Source of the DNA: Metarhizobium sp964253915
Lineage (GTDB): Bacteria; Pseudomonadota; Alphaproteobacteria; Rhizobiales; Rhizobiaceae
Assembly (NCBI RefSeq): GCF_964253915.1
Contig: NZ_CAXUSG020000006.1
Location: 248,001 to 312,000 of the forward strand
DNA length: 64,000 bases
Reading direction: 5' to 3'
The position numbers and the translations under genes are program-made. The notes beneath the pieces are model-generated. The model worked only from the letters and a program-made list of their open reading frames with translations, had not been told where the DNA came from and searched no databases. Below are positions 25,800-35,900 of the stretch, piece by piece. Position 1 is the stretch's first letter; each line of letters begins with the position of its first letter.

Positions 25800-25983
25800 G
25801 GGCCAACTCCAGTGTCAGATGACTTTCCATGCCTGATACGCGCGGCCGGAATAAGAGAAGTTATTCTATCGATCTTATAGAGTTTGAACTTTCATTTCTT
25901 AAGCTTTTGTCGCCGGCGCGCATACTAGGCAGAAAGAGACTGGCACGACAACCATGCGCCGGTCCGCATCAGCGAGGTGCGCC

Positions 25984-26589
25984 ATGTCGAAGACATTGCT
26001 CGTGCCCGGCCTGAACGGCTCGGGTGAAGGGCATTGGCAGCGGTTCTGGGCTGCCGATCATGACGATACGGTTTTGCTTGAACAGGACCGTTGGGAATAT
26101 CCCGTGCTGCGGGACTGGCTGTCGCGGCTGGAAGATGCCCTGCTGGCGAGCCCGGGCGCCAATCTTGTCGGGCACAGCCTCGGCTCGGTGCTCATCGCGC
26201 ATCTGGCCGGCCGCCCGGCGGCGAGGCTGGTCAAGGGGGCGCTGCTGGTCGCTCCCTGCGATGTCGGCCTGACGGGGGTTCTCCACCCGGGGCTGCTGCG
26301 CTTCGGCGAGATGCCGCAGGTGCCGTTGCCGTTTCCGACGCTTGTGGTCGGCAGCCGCAACGATCCCTATATGCCTGCGGATGCGCTGCGCCGCTACGCT
26401 TTGGCCTGGCAGGCCGATGTCGTCGACCTCGGGGAGGCCGGTCACATCAACATTGCCAGCGGTTTTGGGCGCTGGCCGGCGGGTTATGAACTGCTGCGGC
26501 TTCTCGGTGCGCGGGACCGGCGTCGTCAGGCGGTGGCAGGCAATGTGATGCAACCCGCCGCCGGAAGTGCCGAACACCCCGTGCCATAA
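25984..26589 (+). CDS. RBBP9/YdeN-family alpha/beta hydrolase
   Basis: The 201-residue protein is a small serine hydrolase of the RBBP9/YdeN family. The nucleophile Ser65 lies in LVGHSLGSVL, the acid is the Asp in GSRNDPYMP and the His is in GEAGHINIASGFG, giving an intact triad; the N-terminal VPGLNGSGEGHWQ is the family oxyanion loop. The C-terminus extends about 20 residues past the usual end with a Pro/Ala-rich tail. The ATG at 25984 fits the family start; the frame to 25954 adds unrelated residues. Substrate unknown. Confidence 0.88.
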   Translation: MSKTLLVPGLNGSGEGHWQRFWAADHDDTVLLEQDRWEYPVLRDWLSRLEDALLASPGANLVGHSLGSVLIAHLAGRPAARLVKGALLVAPCDVGLTGVLHPGLLRFGEMPQVPLPFPTLVVGSRNDPYMPADALRRYALAWQADVVDLGEAGHINIASGFGRWPAGYELLRLLGARDRRRQAVAGNVMQPAAGSAEHPVP

Positions 26590-26942
26590 GGTGCCGCCGG
26601 CGGGATTGCCATGGAAATGCAGAAATGCGCCAATGAACAGAGACAGTTACCGCAGGGTCGGAACAATGCGGTTGAATCGGCCGGTGTTTCGTGCCTTTAA
26701 TAAATAATTAAAATAATAGACTATTGAGAGGTCGAACGTGCCGGATTGCTCCGGCAATCATCTGCAAGCGATGCGCCGGAACGCAAGGACGATGTGGCGC
26801 ATTGTTAGGCGAGGTGGCTTGCCACCTCACAAACGGAGTCTTCCTGAAGAAGATAGACCAGGCCGTGCGTGCGGACGTTCGAAGTTTTCTGCGTTGCTCT
26901 TGTCGCCCCATGACGCCGCCTGCCGAGAAAAAAGGAGATGAC
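26590..26942. other. intergenic region with a small hairpin
   Basis: This 353-bp gap contains an AT-rich patch at about 26695-26730 that may be a promoter. A 7-bp hairpin, GAGGTGG (26811-26817) and CCACCTC (26822-26828), lies in the leader of the next gene. No T-run follows, so it is not a standard terminator. No gene seen. Confidence 0.45.
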
Positions 26943-28364
26943 ATGACACTTCATGGCAGTTTCCTCCCCCAGGCGCGGTTTGGGGAGCCTGGGATGCCCG
27001 TTCCGCGTTTTGCCGTCATCGGCCGCGGCTTTTCGGGGCTGATGATGGCGATCGCGCTGCTGCGCGTCGTGCGGCAGCCTTTCGACCTGCAACTGTTCGA
27101 TCCCAACCCGAATATCAGCGGCGGCCAGGCGCTGGCGTCGCTGCAGATCGGCGAAATCCTCAACAGCCGCGTCCGCGATCTTTCCGTCGCCGACGGCGAT
27201 CCGGACGATTTCAATCGCTGGCTGCTCGACAATGCCGAGTTCCGCAGCGCCGTTTCGGCGGCGATCCCGGGTTTCCAGCAGATCTTCGTGCCGAAAAGCA
27301 TCTTTAGCGATTATGCCTACCGGCGTTTTTCCGAGGCGCTCGCCTCGCGGCGCGATGTAACGGTGCGCATCTGCACCGATGTCGTCGAGACCATCGATCG
27401 CCGGCCGGATGGCCGCTACCACATCGCCACCTGCGACGGCGAACCGGCGCTTTATGATACGGTGGTGCTGGCGACCGGTTACGGCACCGAAGCCGTAGCG
27501 GCACCGACGGAGGCAACGGATGAAGGAACGGTGCGGGCGCGTCGCCTGGTCGATTGTCCGCAGGCGCTGCTCCTGGGCAGCGGCATCCGCGTGGTCGACC
27601 GCCTGTTCCAGCTGCGCGACAGCGGTTATGCCGGCCGCATCACCATTCTGACGGCGCACGGATTTCTGCCGCAGAGCCATACGCGGCTGGCGGCCGATCC
27701 GGTCGAGCTTACGACCCCGCTGCCGGCCAACCTGCGCGACATCGTCCGGCACCTGCGCCAGGCCTGCCAGCAGGCGGAAGCATCCGGCCAGGACTGGCAA
27801 TCGGTGATGAACGCCTTCCGCAAGCAGGCGCGCTCCTTGTGGCGGTCCCTGCCGGCGCGGCAGAAGCGCCAGTTCAACCGGCATCTCCGGGCCATTTACG
27901 ACAGCCACCGCAACCGCTTGCCGGAGCCGCATTACCTGCGCCTGCAGCGCGAGCTTGCCATCGGCAACACGGTCGTCCGCAAGGGGCGCGCCGGACGGGT
28001 GACGAACAAGGGTGTCGCGGTTCGGTGGCGGGAGGCGGCCAACGACGAATTCCTGGCTGCCGATCCGGTGATCGATTGCCGTTGCGCGGCTCCGGATCTG
28101 ACCGCGCCGCTGCTCGCCAATCTGCTGCGGGCCGGGCTGGCTGTTCCCGACGAACTCGGGCTGGGCCTGCTCGTCAACGCCACCGGACAATTGCTGGTGG
28201 AGGGCAAGCCGACCGACGATCTTTATGCCGTCGGCCCGTTGGGCCTCGGCAGCCTGCCGGATATCGATCTGGTGCCGGAAATCGTCAGCCAGGCCTATGC
28301 GGCTGCCGAACGGATCGCCTACAGGTGCCTCGACGTCGGGCTGGGTGTCGGCAAGGCCTGTTGA
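26943..28364 (+). CDS. FAD/NAD(P)-binding protein
   Basis: The 473-residue flavoprotein begins with a Rossmann motif FAVIGRGFSGLMMAIALL at about 22-39 and has ISGGQALAS, VVLATGYGTEAV (near 175) and a C-terminal GPLGLGSLPDIDLVPEIV segment. This matches the FAD-NAD(P)-binding/HcyA-like group of uncharacterised oxidoreductases with a central helical insert (about 255-345, rich in Arg, Gln and His). The ATG at 26943 is chosen because AAAAGGAGATGAC precedes it; the frame extends to 26724 but without family similarity. The substrate is not known and neighbours give no pathway. Confidence 0.8.
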   Translation: MTLHGSFLPQARFGEPGMPVPRFAVIGRGFSGLMMAIALLRVVRQPFDLQLFDPNPNISGGQALASLQIGEILNSRVRDLSVADGDPDDFNRWLLDNAEFRSAVSAAIPGFQQIFVPKSIFSDYAYRRFSEALASRRDVTVRICTDVVETIDRRPDGRYHIATCDGEPALYDTVVLATGYGTEAVAAPTEATDEGTVRARRLVDCPQALLLGSGIRVVDRLFQLRDSGYAGRITILTAHGFLPQSHTRLAADPVELTTPLPANLRDIVRHLRQACQQAEASGQDWQSVMNAFRKQARSLWRSLPARQKRQFNRHLRAIYDSHRNRLPEPHYLRLQRELAIGNTVVRKGRAGRVTNKGVAVRWREAANDEFLAADPVIDCRCAAPDLTAPLLANLLRAGLAVPDELGLGLLVNATGQLLVEGKPTDDLYAVGPLGLGSLPDIDLVPEIVSQAYAAAERIAYRCLDVGLGVGKAC

Positions 28365-28366
28365 TC

Positions 28367-29104
28367 TCAGTCGGCGGGCTGGTCGAGTTCCGGATAATGG
28401 CGGAAAATGCCGGCCTCGCTGAAGGCCAGCCGGCGTTCGGATCCCAGATAGGCCTTGATCTTCGGTCGTTGTCTGACGGCGTCGTGCAGCGCAATCAGCA
28501 GCGGAATGTCCTTCTCCGCAGCGGTCATCGCCTTCGGGAAGGCGTAACGCAGGCCTTCGACGACATGGAAAAGCGACAGGTCGACATAGGTCGCCGCATC
28601 TCCGACAGAGTGAGCGCGGCCCGCCGGGTTCTGTTGCAGCACGCGTTCGAAATAGCGGAGGAATTTCGGCAAGCGTTCAGCGATAAAACTGCCGGTCCGC
28701 CGCTTGGCCTCCGTTTTCTGATCCTCGTAATAGAGCGAGGTTGCGATCGGGTGATGGCAATCGTGGATTTCGGCGATGAAATCCGTCAGCGTCAGTTGCA
28801 GCCCGTTGGCGAAGATGCGGCCCTGTTCATCCTGCGGGGAAAGGCCAAGCTTCGGGCCGAGATAGAACAGGATGTTGGCGACATGCGAAACGAGAACCTC
28901 GCCGTCCCTGAGGAACGGCGGTGCAAAGGGGATGTTGGCTTCCTGCCGGCTGCCGAGAATGTCCAGCATCGCAGTCGTGCCTTGCCCCTGTGCTTCCGAG
29001 CCGCGGACGATATCGACATAGGCCGCTCCGGCATCCTCCAGAGCCAGCCTGACGAATTCGCCCCGTCCGGGAATGCCGTCCCAATAATAGAGTTCGTAGG
29101 TCAT
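28367..29104 (-). CDS. glutathione S-transferase family protein
   Basis: The 245-residue protein has an N-terminal thioredoxin-like GST domain (about 1-88) starting YELYYWDGIPGRGEFVRLAL (in part), with the cis-Pro region near APPFLRDGEVLVSHVANI, and an all-helical C-terminal domain (about 95-235) with DFIAEIHDCHHPI. The sequence resembles the sigma/mu-like group in its N-terminal Tyr context. It ends 2 bp from the convergent FAD-protein gene. Its specific substrate is unknown. Confidence 0.85.
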   Translation of the reverse strand: MTYELYYWDGIPGRGEFVRLALEDAGAAYVDIVRGSEAQGQGTTAMLDILGSRQEANIPFAPPFLRDGEVLVSHVANILFYLGPKLGLSPQDEQGRIFANGLQLTLTDFIAEIHDCHHPIATSLYYEDQKTEAKRRTGSFIAERLPKFLRYFERVLQQNPAGRAHSVGDAATYVDLSLFHVVEGLRYAFPKAMTAAEKDIPLLIALHDAVRQRPKIKAYLGSERRLAFSEAGIFRHYPELDQPAD

Positions 29105-29160
29105 GCCGTCTCCGCTCCGCCGGTTTCCAACCTTTCCATCTAACCCGGTCTGAGGCCTTT

Positions 29161-29409
29161 CTACCAGCGGGAATGGTCGGCATGGCTTGAGCCGCTGCCG
29201 AGCAGATAACCCAGCACGAAACCGATCACGCCGACAGCGAGCAGGGCGCCGGTGGTTGCGGTCGGATGGTCGCGGGCCGTGTCCGCGACGGCGGAGGCTT
29301 CATCGCGAACCGTGGCCGCCACCTGCCTGGCGCGTTCGCCGACCTTGGGCTTTTCTTCGTTGACGGTGCCGGTGAAGCCGGCGCGCAGGTGTTTCGGTGT
29401 CTCGGCCAT
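29161..29409 (-). CDS. small DUF883/ElaB-like membrane protein
   Basis: An 82-residue protein with a polar, helical N-terminal half (KPKVGERARQVAATVRDEAS, about 20-40) and a C-terminal Gly-rich membrane helix (about 53-75, ALLAVGVIGFVLGYLLGSGS). This is the layout of the DUF883/ElaB/YqjD family of stationary-phase inner-membrane proteins. The ATG at 29409 has GAGGAGG six bases upstream; the frame extends to 29715 but without support. It lies 56 bp upstream of the GST gene on the same strand. Confidence 0.7.
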   Translation of the reverse strand: MAETPKHLRAGFTGTVNEEKPKVGERARQVAATVRDEASAVADTARDHPTATTGALLAVGVIGFVLGYLLGSGSSHADHSRW

Positions 29410-29632
29410 GGGGAGCCTCCTCTTTCGGTTGCCCCGGAAAAACTGGCACCGGCCGTGTTTGGTTCCAACCTTTGCCGGCAGGCGGAAAGCAGAGAAGGAT
29501 TTTACCGTAGAACGGCGGAGCGGCAAAAGCCGGCCCTCGACTTGGCCGGCGACATTGCCTAAACATGTCATCCTTTCCGGATATCCTGTCCGCTCAGGAT
29601 CGTCTCTCCCGCTCCCTGCAAAGGAAACTCCC

Positions 29633-30304
29633 TTGTCTGCCGCCGACCGCAAGATCTTTTCCCGCCCGCATGCCGCCTTCCTGTTCGACATGGACGGCAC
29701 GTTGCTGAATTCCATCGCCGTCGTCGAGCGTGTGTGGGGCGCATGGGCCGAGCGTCACGGTTTCGAGCCGGAGGTTTTCCTCAAGACGGTCCACGGCGTC
29801 CGGGCTGTCGATACCATCCGCAATCTCGCCTTGCCGGGCGTCGACGCCGAGAAGGAAGCCGACGATCTGCTGCAGGCGGAGATGGAGGATGTCGAGGGCA
29901 TCATCCCGATCCCCGGTGCGCTGGATTTCCTCGCATCGCTGCCGGAAGATCGCTGGGCGATCGTCACCTCGGCGCCGCGGGAACTGGCGCATCGGCGCAT
30001 GATCGCCGCCGGCATTCCGTTTCCGAAGGTGATGGTGACGGGCGAGGATGTCTCGGCCGGCAAGCCGAGCCCGGAATGTTACCTGCTCGGCGCCGAGCGG
30101 CTGGGTGTTGCCGCCGATCAATGCGTCGTCTTCGAGGATGCCGTCGCCGGTATCCTGGCCGGAGAGGCCGCCGGGGCGGAGGTGGTGGTCATCACCACGA
30201 CGCATTCCGGCGCCCATGACACACCACACTTTTCGACGGATACCTATGAGGCGCTGGCCGTCGGCAAGACCGCGGAAGGCCTGCTCACCCTGTCTCGCCG
30301 GTAG
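29633..30304 (+). CDS. HAD-superfamily phosphatase (sugar-phosphatase-like)
   Basis: The 223-residue protein is a HAD subfamily IA hydrolase: motif I FDMDGTLLNS with nucleophile Asp19 and Asp21, motif II VTSAPRE, Lys in GKPSPECYLLGAERLG and motif III VVFEDAVAGI. The cap domain and sequence resemble YfbT/YniC-type sugar phosphatases, but substrate range cannot be read. The start is TTG at 29633, seven bases after AAAGGAAA; no ATG lies between the promoter region and motif I. It diverges from the DUF883-like gene. Confidence 0.88.
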   Translation: MSAADRKIFSRPHAAFLFDMDGTLLNSIAVVERVWGAWAERHGFEPEVFLKTVHGVRAVDTIRNLALPGVDAEKEADDLLQAEMEDVEGIIPIPGALDFLASLPEDRWAIVTSAPRELAHRRMIAAGIPFPKVMVTGEDVSAGKPSPECYLLGAERLGVAADQCVVFEDAVAGILAGEAAGAEVVVITTTHSGAHDTPHFSTDTYEALAVGKTAEGLLTLSRR

Positions 30305-30318
30305 GCCGGCGCCCGCCT

Positions 30319-30456
30319 TCACGCGACGTTGCCGAGCAGTTTGACGCCAATCACGATGGCGTAGACCAACAGGCCGGCAATGACGCTGGCCATGCTGGCG
30401 GAGGGTGTACGTTCCTGGACATATTGCGGCATAGCCGGGTCTTTCCTGTTCTGCAT
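30319..30456 (-). CDS. 45-residue single-span membrane protein
   Basis: A short frame encodes a basic N-terminus (MQNRKDPAMPQYVQERTPSA) followed by one hydrophobic helix, SVIAGLLVYAIVIGVKLLGN. The ATG at 30456 has GGAG six bases upstream; an internal ATG at 30432 would give 37 residues. It ends 15 bp from the convergent HAD gene. I do not recognise it. The clean transmembrane profile and good ribosome site suggest a real small protein. Confidence 0.5.
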   Translation of the reverse strand: MQNRKDPAMPQYVQERTPSASMASVIAGLLVYAIVIGVKLLGNVA

Positions 30457-30811
30457 CCGACACTCCATGCGGACGGTCGGGAAAGCTCTTGGGGCGCGTT
30501 CCCTGGCCGGTCCGTCACTTCTGCGTGGTGTCCCGTCCTTGTCCGCGCCCGGCATTTCCGTGCGGTTTGCACGGTGGGCCGGTCATGCGGGAACGGGACG
30601 TCTTCACGCCGATATGCCCGGATTTTAGGATGGTGGACAGCTATGCCGTGTATCCCAGGATACAGGCGCTTTCGCTCGTCTCAGAGGGTTTCGCTTAAAT
30701 ATGACGCTTTTTGGCCGCAATTTCGACATTCCGGATGCCGGAAAGCCTCTCGCGGCAGCAATATATGCATCTTGTGGTTGATTTTCGGATCAATGTATAG
30801 ACCCGCCGCCA
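30457..30811. other. intergenic region, nothing recognised
   Basis: These 355 bp lie between the small membrane-protein gene and the end of pbpC. Short frames present here have no plausible ribosome sites or composition. The left part presumably holds the promoter of the small gene. Confidence 0.4.
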
Positions 30812-32896
30812 TCACTCGATGAAAACCCTGACGGTGGCGGCGCGGCCGATGGCGTCGATGACGGTCAGCGTGGAATAACCGTTGCCATCGGGCAGCCATT
30901 GGGCCGTCCGCCGGCGGGATGCTTCTTCCAACGGCTTGCCGTTGGCGAGCCAGCGGAAGGGGGCGCGGCCGCCCTGCAGCTTCAGGGCGAGCGGCATGAG
31001 TTCGCCGCTTGCGAGGCTGCCGAGTTCGACGCGGGCGCCTTCCGGCGGATAGATGATCTGCGGCGCCGCCTCGCGGGTGGAAGAGGCCAGCAGGCCGCTC
31101 GACGTCATGGAGAAACGCCGCTGGCTGATCGGCAGGTCCGCCTGCTGGATGCGGATGGCGCCGGAAGGCGCCCGTGGCAGGGCGGTGATGGCAAACCCCG
31201 ATTTCGCAAAGCCTTCGAAAAGGATCGGCGCTGCGGAGGCGAAACCGGTCAGGCCCGGCACCGCGCCGTTGTCCGGCCTGCCGACCCAGACACCGAGCAC
31301 ATAATTGCCGTCGAAGCCGACAGACCACGCATCACGGTAGCCGTAGCTCGTGCCGGTCTTGTAGGCGATGCCGCGCTGGACGGCGCCGAGCGGCGGCACG
31401 ACGCCGGAGAGGATGTCGGCGACATGCCAGGCGGCCACCGGCTCCAGCAACGGTTCGCCATCGATTTCGCCGGGAATATCGCGGATGCCGTCGCCGAGCC
31501 GCACCGGCTTGCCGCGGTTGGCGAGGCCGGCATAAAGCTGCACCAGATCCTTGAGCGTGATGCCCAGGCCGCCGAGGCCGATCGCGAGGCCCGGCGTTTC
31601 GTTGGCGGGCAGCAGGGTCTGAACCTCGCCACGGCGAAACCGCACCATCAGCCGTGTCGCGCCGACGGCATCGAGCAGCCGGACGGCCGGAACGTTGAGC
31701 GACAGTTGCAGCGCCTGGCGAACGCTGACATCACCCTGATAGGTCATGTCGAAATTGCGCGGGCGGTAGCCGAAGAAATCCGCCGGCCGGTCTTCGATGA
31801 TGGTTTCCTGCGCGACGATGCCCTGCTCGAACGCCAGTCCGTAGATAAAGGGTTTTAGCGTCGAGCCCGGCGAGCGGTAGACACGGCTCATGTCGATCCA
31901 GCCCGAGCGGCTGGTATCGAAATAATCCGCCGAGCCGACCTCGGCGACGATTTCGCCGGTGTGCACATCGGCCATCACCATGGCGATGGAGACTTTCGGG
32001 CCGAGTTTTGCCGCCGCCTCGCGCGCGACGGTTTCCAGCCCCTGCTGGGCCTTGCGGCGCAGCGTCGTCTTGTGCTGGATCACGCCCGGCTGCTTGCGCA
32101 ACGCCGCTTCCGCCAGGTGGGCGGCAAAGGCCGGCAGTTGCAGCCGTCGTGTCGGAATGGCCGAGAGTTCGGCACGCTCGGCCTCGCCTTCGCCGATGAC
32201 ATCGACGACGGCCATGCGGCTCAGCACCCGCTTGCGGGCCGCTTCCGCTGCCGCGAGATGCCGGTCCGGCCGGCGTTTTTCCGGCAGTTGCGGCAGCGCG
32301 ACGAGAAGGGCCGCCTGCGACACGGTCAGCCGCCGCGGCTCCTTGCCGAAATAGGCGAGGCTTGCGGCGCGCACGCCTTCGAGATTGCCGCCATAGGGGG
32401 CGCGGGTCAGGTAAAGATTGAGGATATCCTGCTTGCTGAGCCGCCGCTCGATCTGCACGGCGCGGACGATCTGCAGCAGTTTCGAACTGAAGCTGCGGCC
32501 GTCGCGCGGCTCGATCAGGCGGGCCACCTGCATCGACAAGGTGGAGGCGCCGGAAACGATCCGCCCGTTGGTGACGAGCTGGTAGGCGGCACGGCCGAGC
32601 GCCATGACATCCACGCCGCCATGGTCGTAGAAGCGCCGGTCTTCATAAGCGACCAGCATCTTGAGGAACTGCGGATCGACGTCCTCGGTCGTCGCCTTCA
32701 GCCGCCAGCGGCCTTCCGGCGTGGCAAAGGCACGAAGAAGCTGACCATCCGCATCCAGCACTTCGGCAGAAACCGTCGCCGCCCCTTCGAGCGGCGGCGG
32801 GAAGGCGCGGTCGGCGGCGTCGAGCCCGTAGGCGGCAGCGGCGGTGATGCCGGCTGCCGCCACGAGACCGATGCAGACCTTGCGCCAGATCGCCAT
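30812..32896 (-). CDS. pbpC: penicillin-binding protein 1C (bifunctional peptidoglycan synthase)
   Basis: PbpC is a class A penicillin-binding protein of the 1C type, anchored in the inner membrane by an N-terminal helix (about 7-24, GLVAAAGITAAAAYGL). The 694-residue protein has a GT51 glycosyltransferase domain (about 55-220) with EDRRFYDHGGVD and STLSMQVARL, a transpeptidase domain with SPGSTLKPFIYG (catalytic Ser in STLK) and YKTGTSYGYRDAW, and a C-terminal BiPBP_C domain (about 605-694). It lies 7 bp downstream of the alpha-2-macroglobulin gene, the conserved pairing thought to couple protease trapping to cell-wall repair. Confidence 0.95.
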   Translation of the reverse strand: MAIWRKVCIGLVAAAGITAAAAYGLDAADRAFPPPLEGAATVSAEVLDADGQLLRAFATPEGRWRLKATTEDVDPQFLKMLVAYEDRRFYDHGGVDVMALGRAAYQLVTNGRIVSGASTLSMQVARLIEPRDGRSFSSKLLQIVRAVQIERRLSKQDILNLYLTRAPYGGNLEGVRAASLAYFGKEPRRLTVSQAALLVALPQLPEKRRPDRHLAAAEAARKRVLSRMAVVDVIGEGEAERAELSAIPTRRLQLPAFAAHLAEAALRKQPGVIQHKTTLRRKAQQGLETVAREAAAKLGPKVSIAMVMADVHTGEIVAEVGSADYFDTSRSGWIDMSRVYRSPGSTLKPFIYGLAFEQGIVAQETIIEDRPADFFGYRPRNFDMTYQGDVSVRQALQLSLNVPAVRLLDAVGATRLMVRFRRGEVQTLLPANETPGLAIGLGGLGITLKDLVQLYAGLANRGKPVRLGDGIRDIPGEIDGEPLLEPVAAWHVADILSGVVPPLGAVQRGIAYKTGTSYGYRDAWSVGFDGNYVLGVWVGRPDNGAVPGLTGFASAAPILFEGFAKSGFAITALPRAPSGAIRIQQADLPISQRRFSMTSSGLLASSTREAAPQIIYPPEGARVELGSLASGELMPLALKLQGGRAPFRWLANGKPLEEASRRRTAQWLPDGNGYSTLTVIDAIGRAATVRVFIE

Positions 32897-32903
32897 GATC
32901 GCC

Positions 32904-35900
32904 TTACTCTGCCTTCAGCACTTCCATACGGCCGGTCGCCGTACGGGCCGAGAACTGCGGACGATACATGTCTTCGACGCTGGCAGCCGGATGATCGTAG
33001 GTGCCCGGCGTCACGGCGCGGACGACATAGGCGAGCGTGATATCACTCTTTTCGCCTTCCTCGCGATTGTAGGCCGCCACGAAACGGTCGCTGCGGAATT
33101 CGCTGTGGGCGGCGCTCTGTTCGCCGATCCACTCGAAATTCGTCATCTGGGCGCTGTCCACCAGGCTCGGATTGTCGATCTCGAACCCGGCCGGCAGAAG
33201 ATCGCTCACCAGGATGCGCGAAGCCCAGGAGTTCTTCTCCACGATCTTCAGCACCACGACATACCGTTCGTTCTGCTTAGCCTGGCTGACATTGGCCTCT
33301 TCGCCATCGAGCGTGTAGTAGGTGCGCTCGATTTCGAAGCCATCGCCGCCGGCCGGCAGCGGCTGCAGCGGTGCCGCAACCGTGGTCACCACGGCGGTGA
33401 CCGGGTCGTTCGTCCGGTTGGTGACGGTGACCGGCTGCTGCAGCAACTCGTCGCCGGTGATCCGGCTCTGGTAACCGCCCTGGTGCTCGGTGCCGTTGAT
33501 GTCGATCTTCAGATCGGTATCGGAGTTCTTGATCGCCCGAGCGGCCAGCAGCATCCAGGTCTGTTCCTGCGTGCTGGTGTAGCGCGACTTTTCCCAGTTC
33601 CTGGCGACGATGGTCGACAGTGCCGGGATGATTTCCGGAACCGGGCGGCTTTCGGCGGCCAACGCCAGTACGGCAGCATCGTCACGCAGGGCCGAACCGT
33701 AGTCCGAACGCGACAGGCTGACATTGGTCACCAGCGACGACATGTCCAGCGCCTTGGCGAAGACGAGGCGCGAACGCTGCGCATCGCCGTAAAGCGCCAG
33801 CGCCGCGGCAATATGCGCCTTGGCGAGCGGTGTCGGGAAGTCGTCGATTGCCGTATCGGCATAGTAGCGCAGGTCGCTGATCGCGGCCTTGCGGTTGCGG
33901 GCCAGCACATAGGTCGCATAGGCGATTTCGTTGCCGCGACCGGTGATGTTGGTGTCATAGCCGACAGCGTTCTGCAGGTTGTCGAGTGCCACCACCAGCG
34001 AGCGTTCCGGAACATCGTATTTCTGTTCGCGGGCGCGGGTCAGGAAGTCGGTGACATAGGCGTCGAGCCAGAGGTCGCCGGAACCGGGGCTCCAGAGCCC
34101 GAAGCTGCCGGTGGACGACTGGTAGGACAGCACGCGATAGATCGCTTCCTGCACGCGCTTCGGCACTTCCGTGTCCTCGGCGATGTCCGATTGCTTGGAA
34201 AGCTCGCTCAGATAGAGCAGCGGCATGGCGCGGCTGGTCGTCTGTTCGGCGCATCCATAAGGATAACGGTCGAGGCTCATCAGCAGCGCCGGGATGTCGA
34301 AGGCCGCCGACCGCGTGACGTTGAGGCTGACCGAGGCACCCTGCAACATGCTGTCTGCCAGCAGTTCGCTGTTGATCGTCAGGCTGCCATTGGCGGCAAC
34401 CGTGATCGGCCGGCGCGTGGTGATCGGCAGCGAGGACGGCCGCACGGGGATGTTGACCGACTGTTCCCAGCTGGCGCCATCGGCGCCGGACAGGCGGATG
34501 GTGATCAGGCCGTTGCCGGCATAACCGCCCATCAGCGGCAGCGTGACGTCAGACTTGCCGCCGGCTTCGAGGCGGATGGTGCTTCCGGCAGCGGCCGGGT
34601 CGACGGTCACCACGTCGTTGCTTGTTACCTGCAGCTGGTAGTCGCCGGCAGGCGCGTCCGTATTGGCGATATCGATGCGCAGGTCCGAAAGATCCCCGGG
34701 GGCGAGGAATTTCGGCAGGCTGGCCGTCACCACCACCGGATCGCGGATGATCACGTCGGAGGTGGCGTGGCCGACGCCATGCTTCGACCAGGCGACAGCC
34801 ATCAGCCGCGCCGTGCCGTTGAACTGCGGGATGTCGAAGTTGATGGTCGCCTTGCCTTCGGCGTCGAGTTTGACCGGGCCGGAGAAGAAGGCCACCAGCT
34901 TTTCCGTCGGAGGGCTACCGTTCAGCGGGCCTTCCCCGCCGTCACCGCCGGTGCGCAGGCGACCCATGGCGCCGAGCGAACCGTCGATCAGGCGGCCGTA
35001 GATGTCGCGGATTTCAAGCCCCAGCATGCGCTGGCCGAAATACCAGCCGTCCGGATCCGGAACCTTGTAACGCGTCAGGTTGAGGATGCCGACGTCGACA
35101 GCCGCCAGCGTCACATAGGCTTCGTTGCCGACATCGGCACCGCTGACCTGGATCGGCACGGACAGTTCGCCGCGCGGCAGGATCTTTTCCGGGGCGCTCA
35201 GCGCAACCTTCAGCTTGCGGTCGCCGGGATCGACGGTCAGCCACTTGATGCCGATGGCGCGCATCGGCATGCGGCTTTCCTGCGCGTCGCCCGGCCTATA
35301 GAGCGTGGCGGTCACGTAAGCACCGGCACCCCAGTCGGCGGTCACCGGCAATTCGACTTCGCCGCCTTCGGCCGGAATGCTGGCGAGTTTGGTCGTCAGC
35401 AGGTTCTCGGCGCCGACAGTGACCAGCAGTTCGCCGGCAAAACGCGGGCTAACCTTCAGCTTGGCGGTTTCGCCAGGCGCATAACTCTCCTTGTCGAGAG
35501 CGATTTCCAGGCCGTCGGGCGTTTCCGTCGACTTTGCCTCGACATACCAGCCGGCATCGAATTCGACGCTCGACTGCGGGCCGTCGATGGCGGCCGTCTC
35601 GACCTCCAGCCGGTAGCGGCCCCAGCTGACGGGCGCCGCGATGCTGGCGCCGTCGGTGGTGGCGTCAACCTTGCCGGTGGCGATCTGGCTGGTCGTCAGG
35701 ATCGGCTCGTACCGCCAGCTGTTGCCGTCGCGATACCATTGGTAATTGCGCGAGACCGACAGGAGTTTCCACTGCAGGCCCTGCATCGCCTGCTTCTTGC
35801 CATCGGCATCGACGCTGATGACGTTGAAGCGGGCCAGCGTGTTTTCAGCCAGGTCCGTGCCGAACTCCGGCTTGATGCCGATGCGGGCGGTTTCGGACTT

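Noticed and set aside
25940..25957. Sigma-54-like TGGCACG element upstream of the serine hydrolase gene
   Set aside because: The GG to GC spacing is 12 bases instead of 10, so the required geometry is not met.
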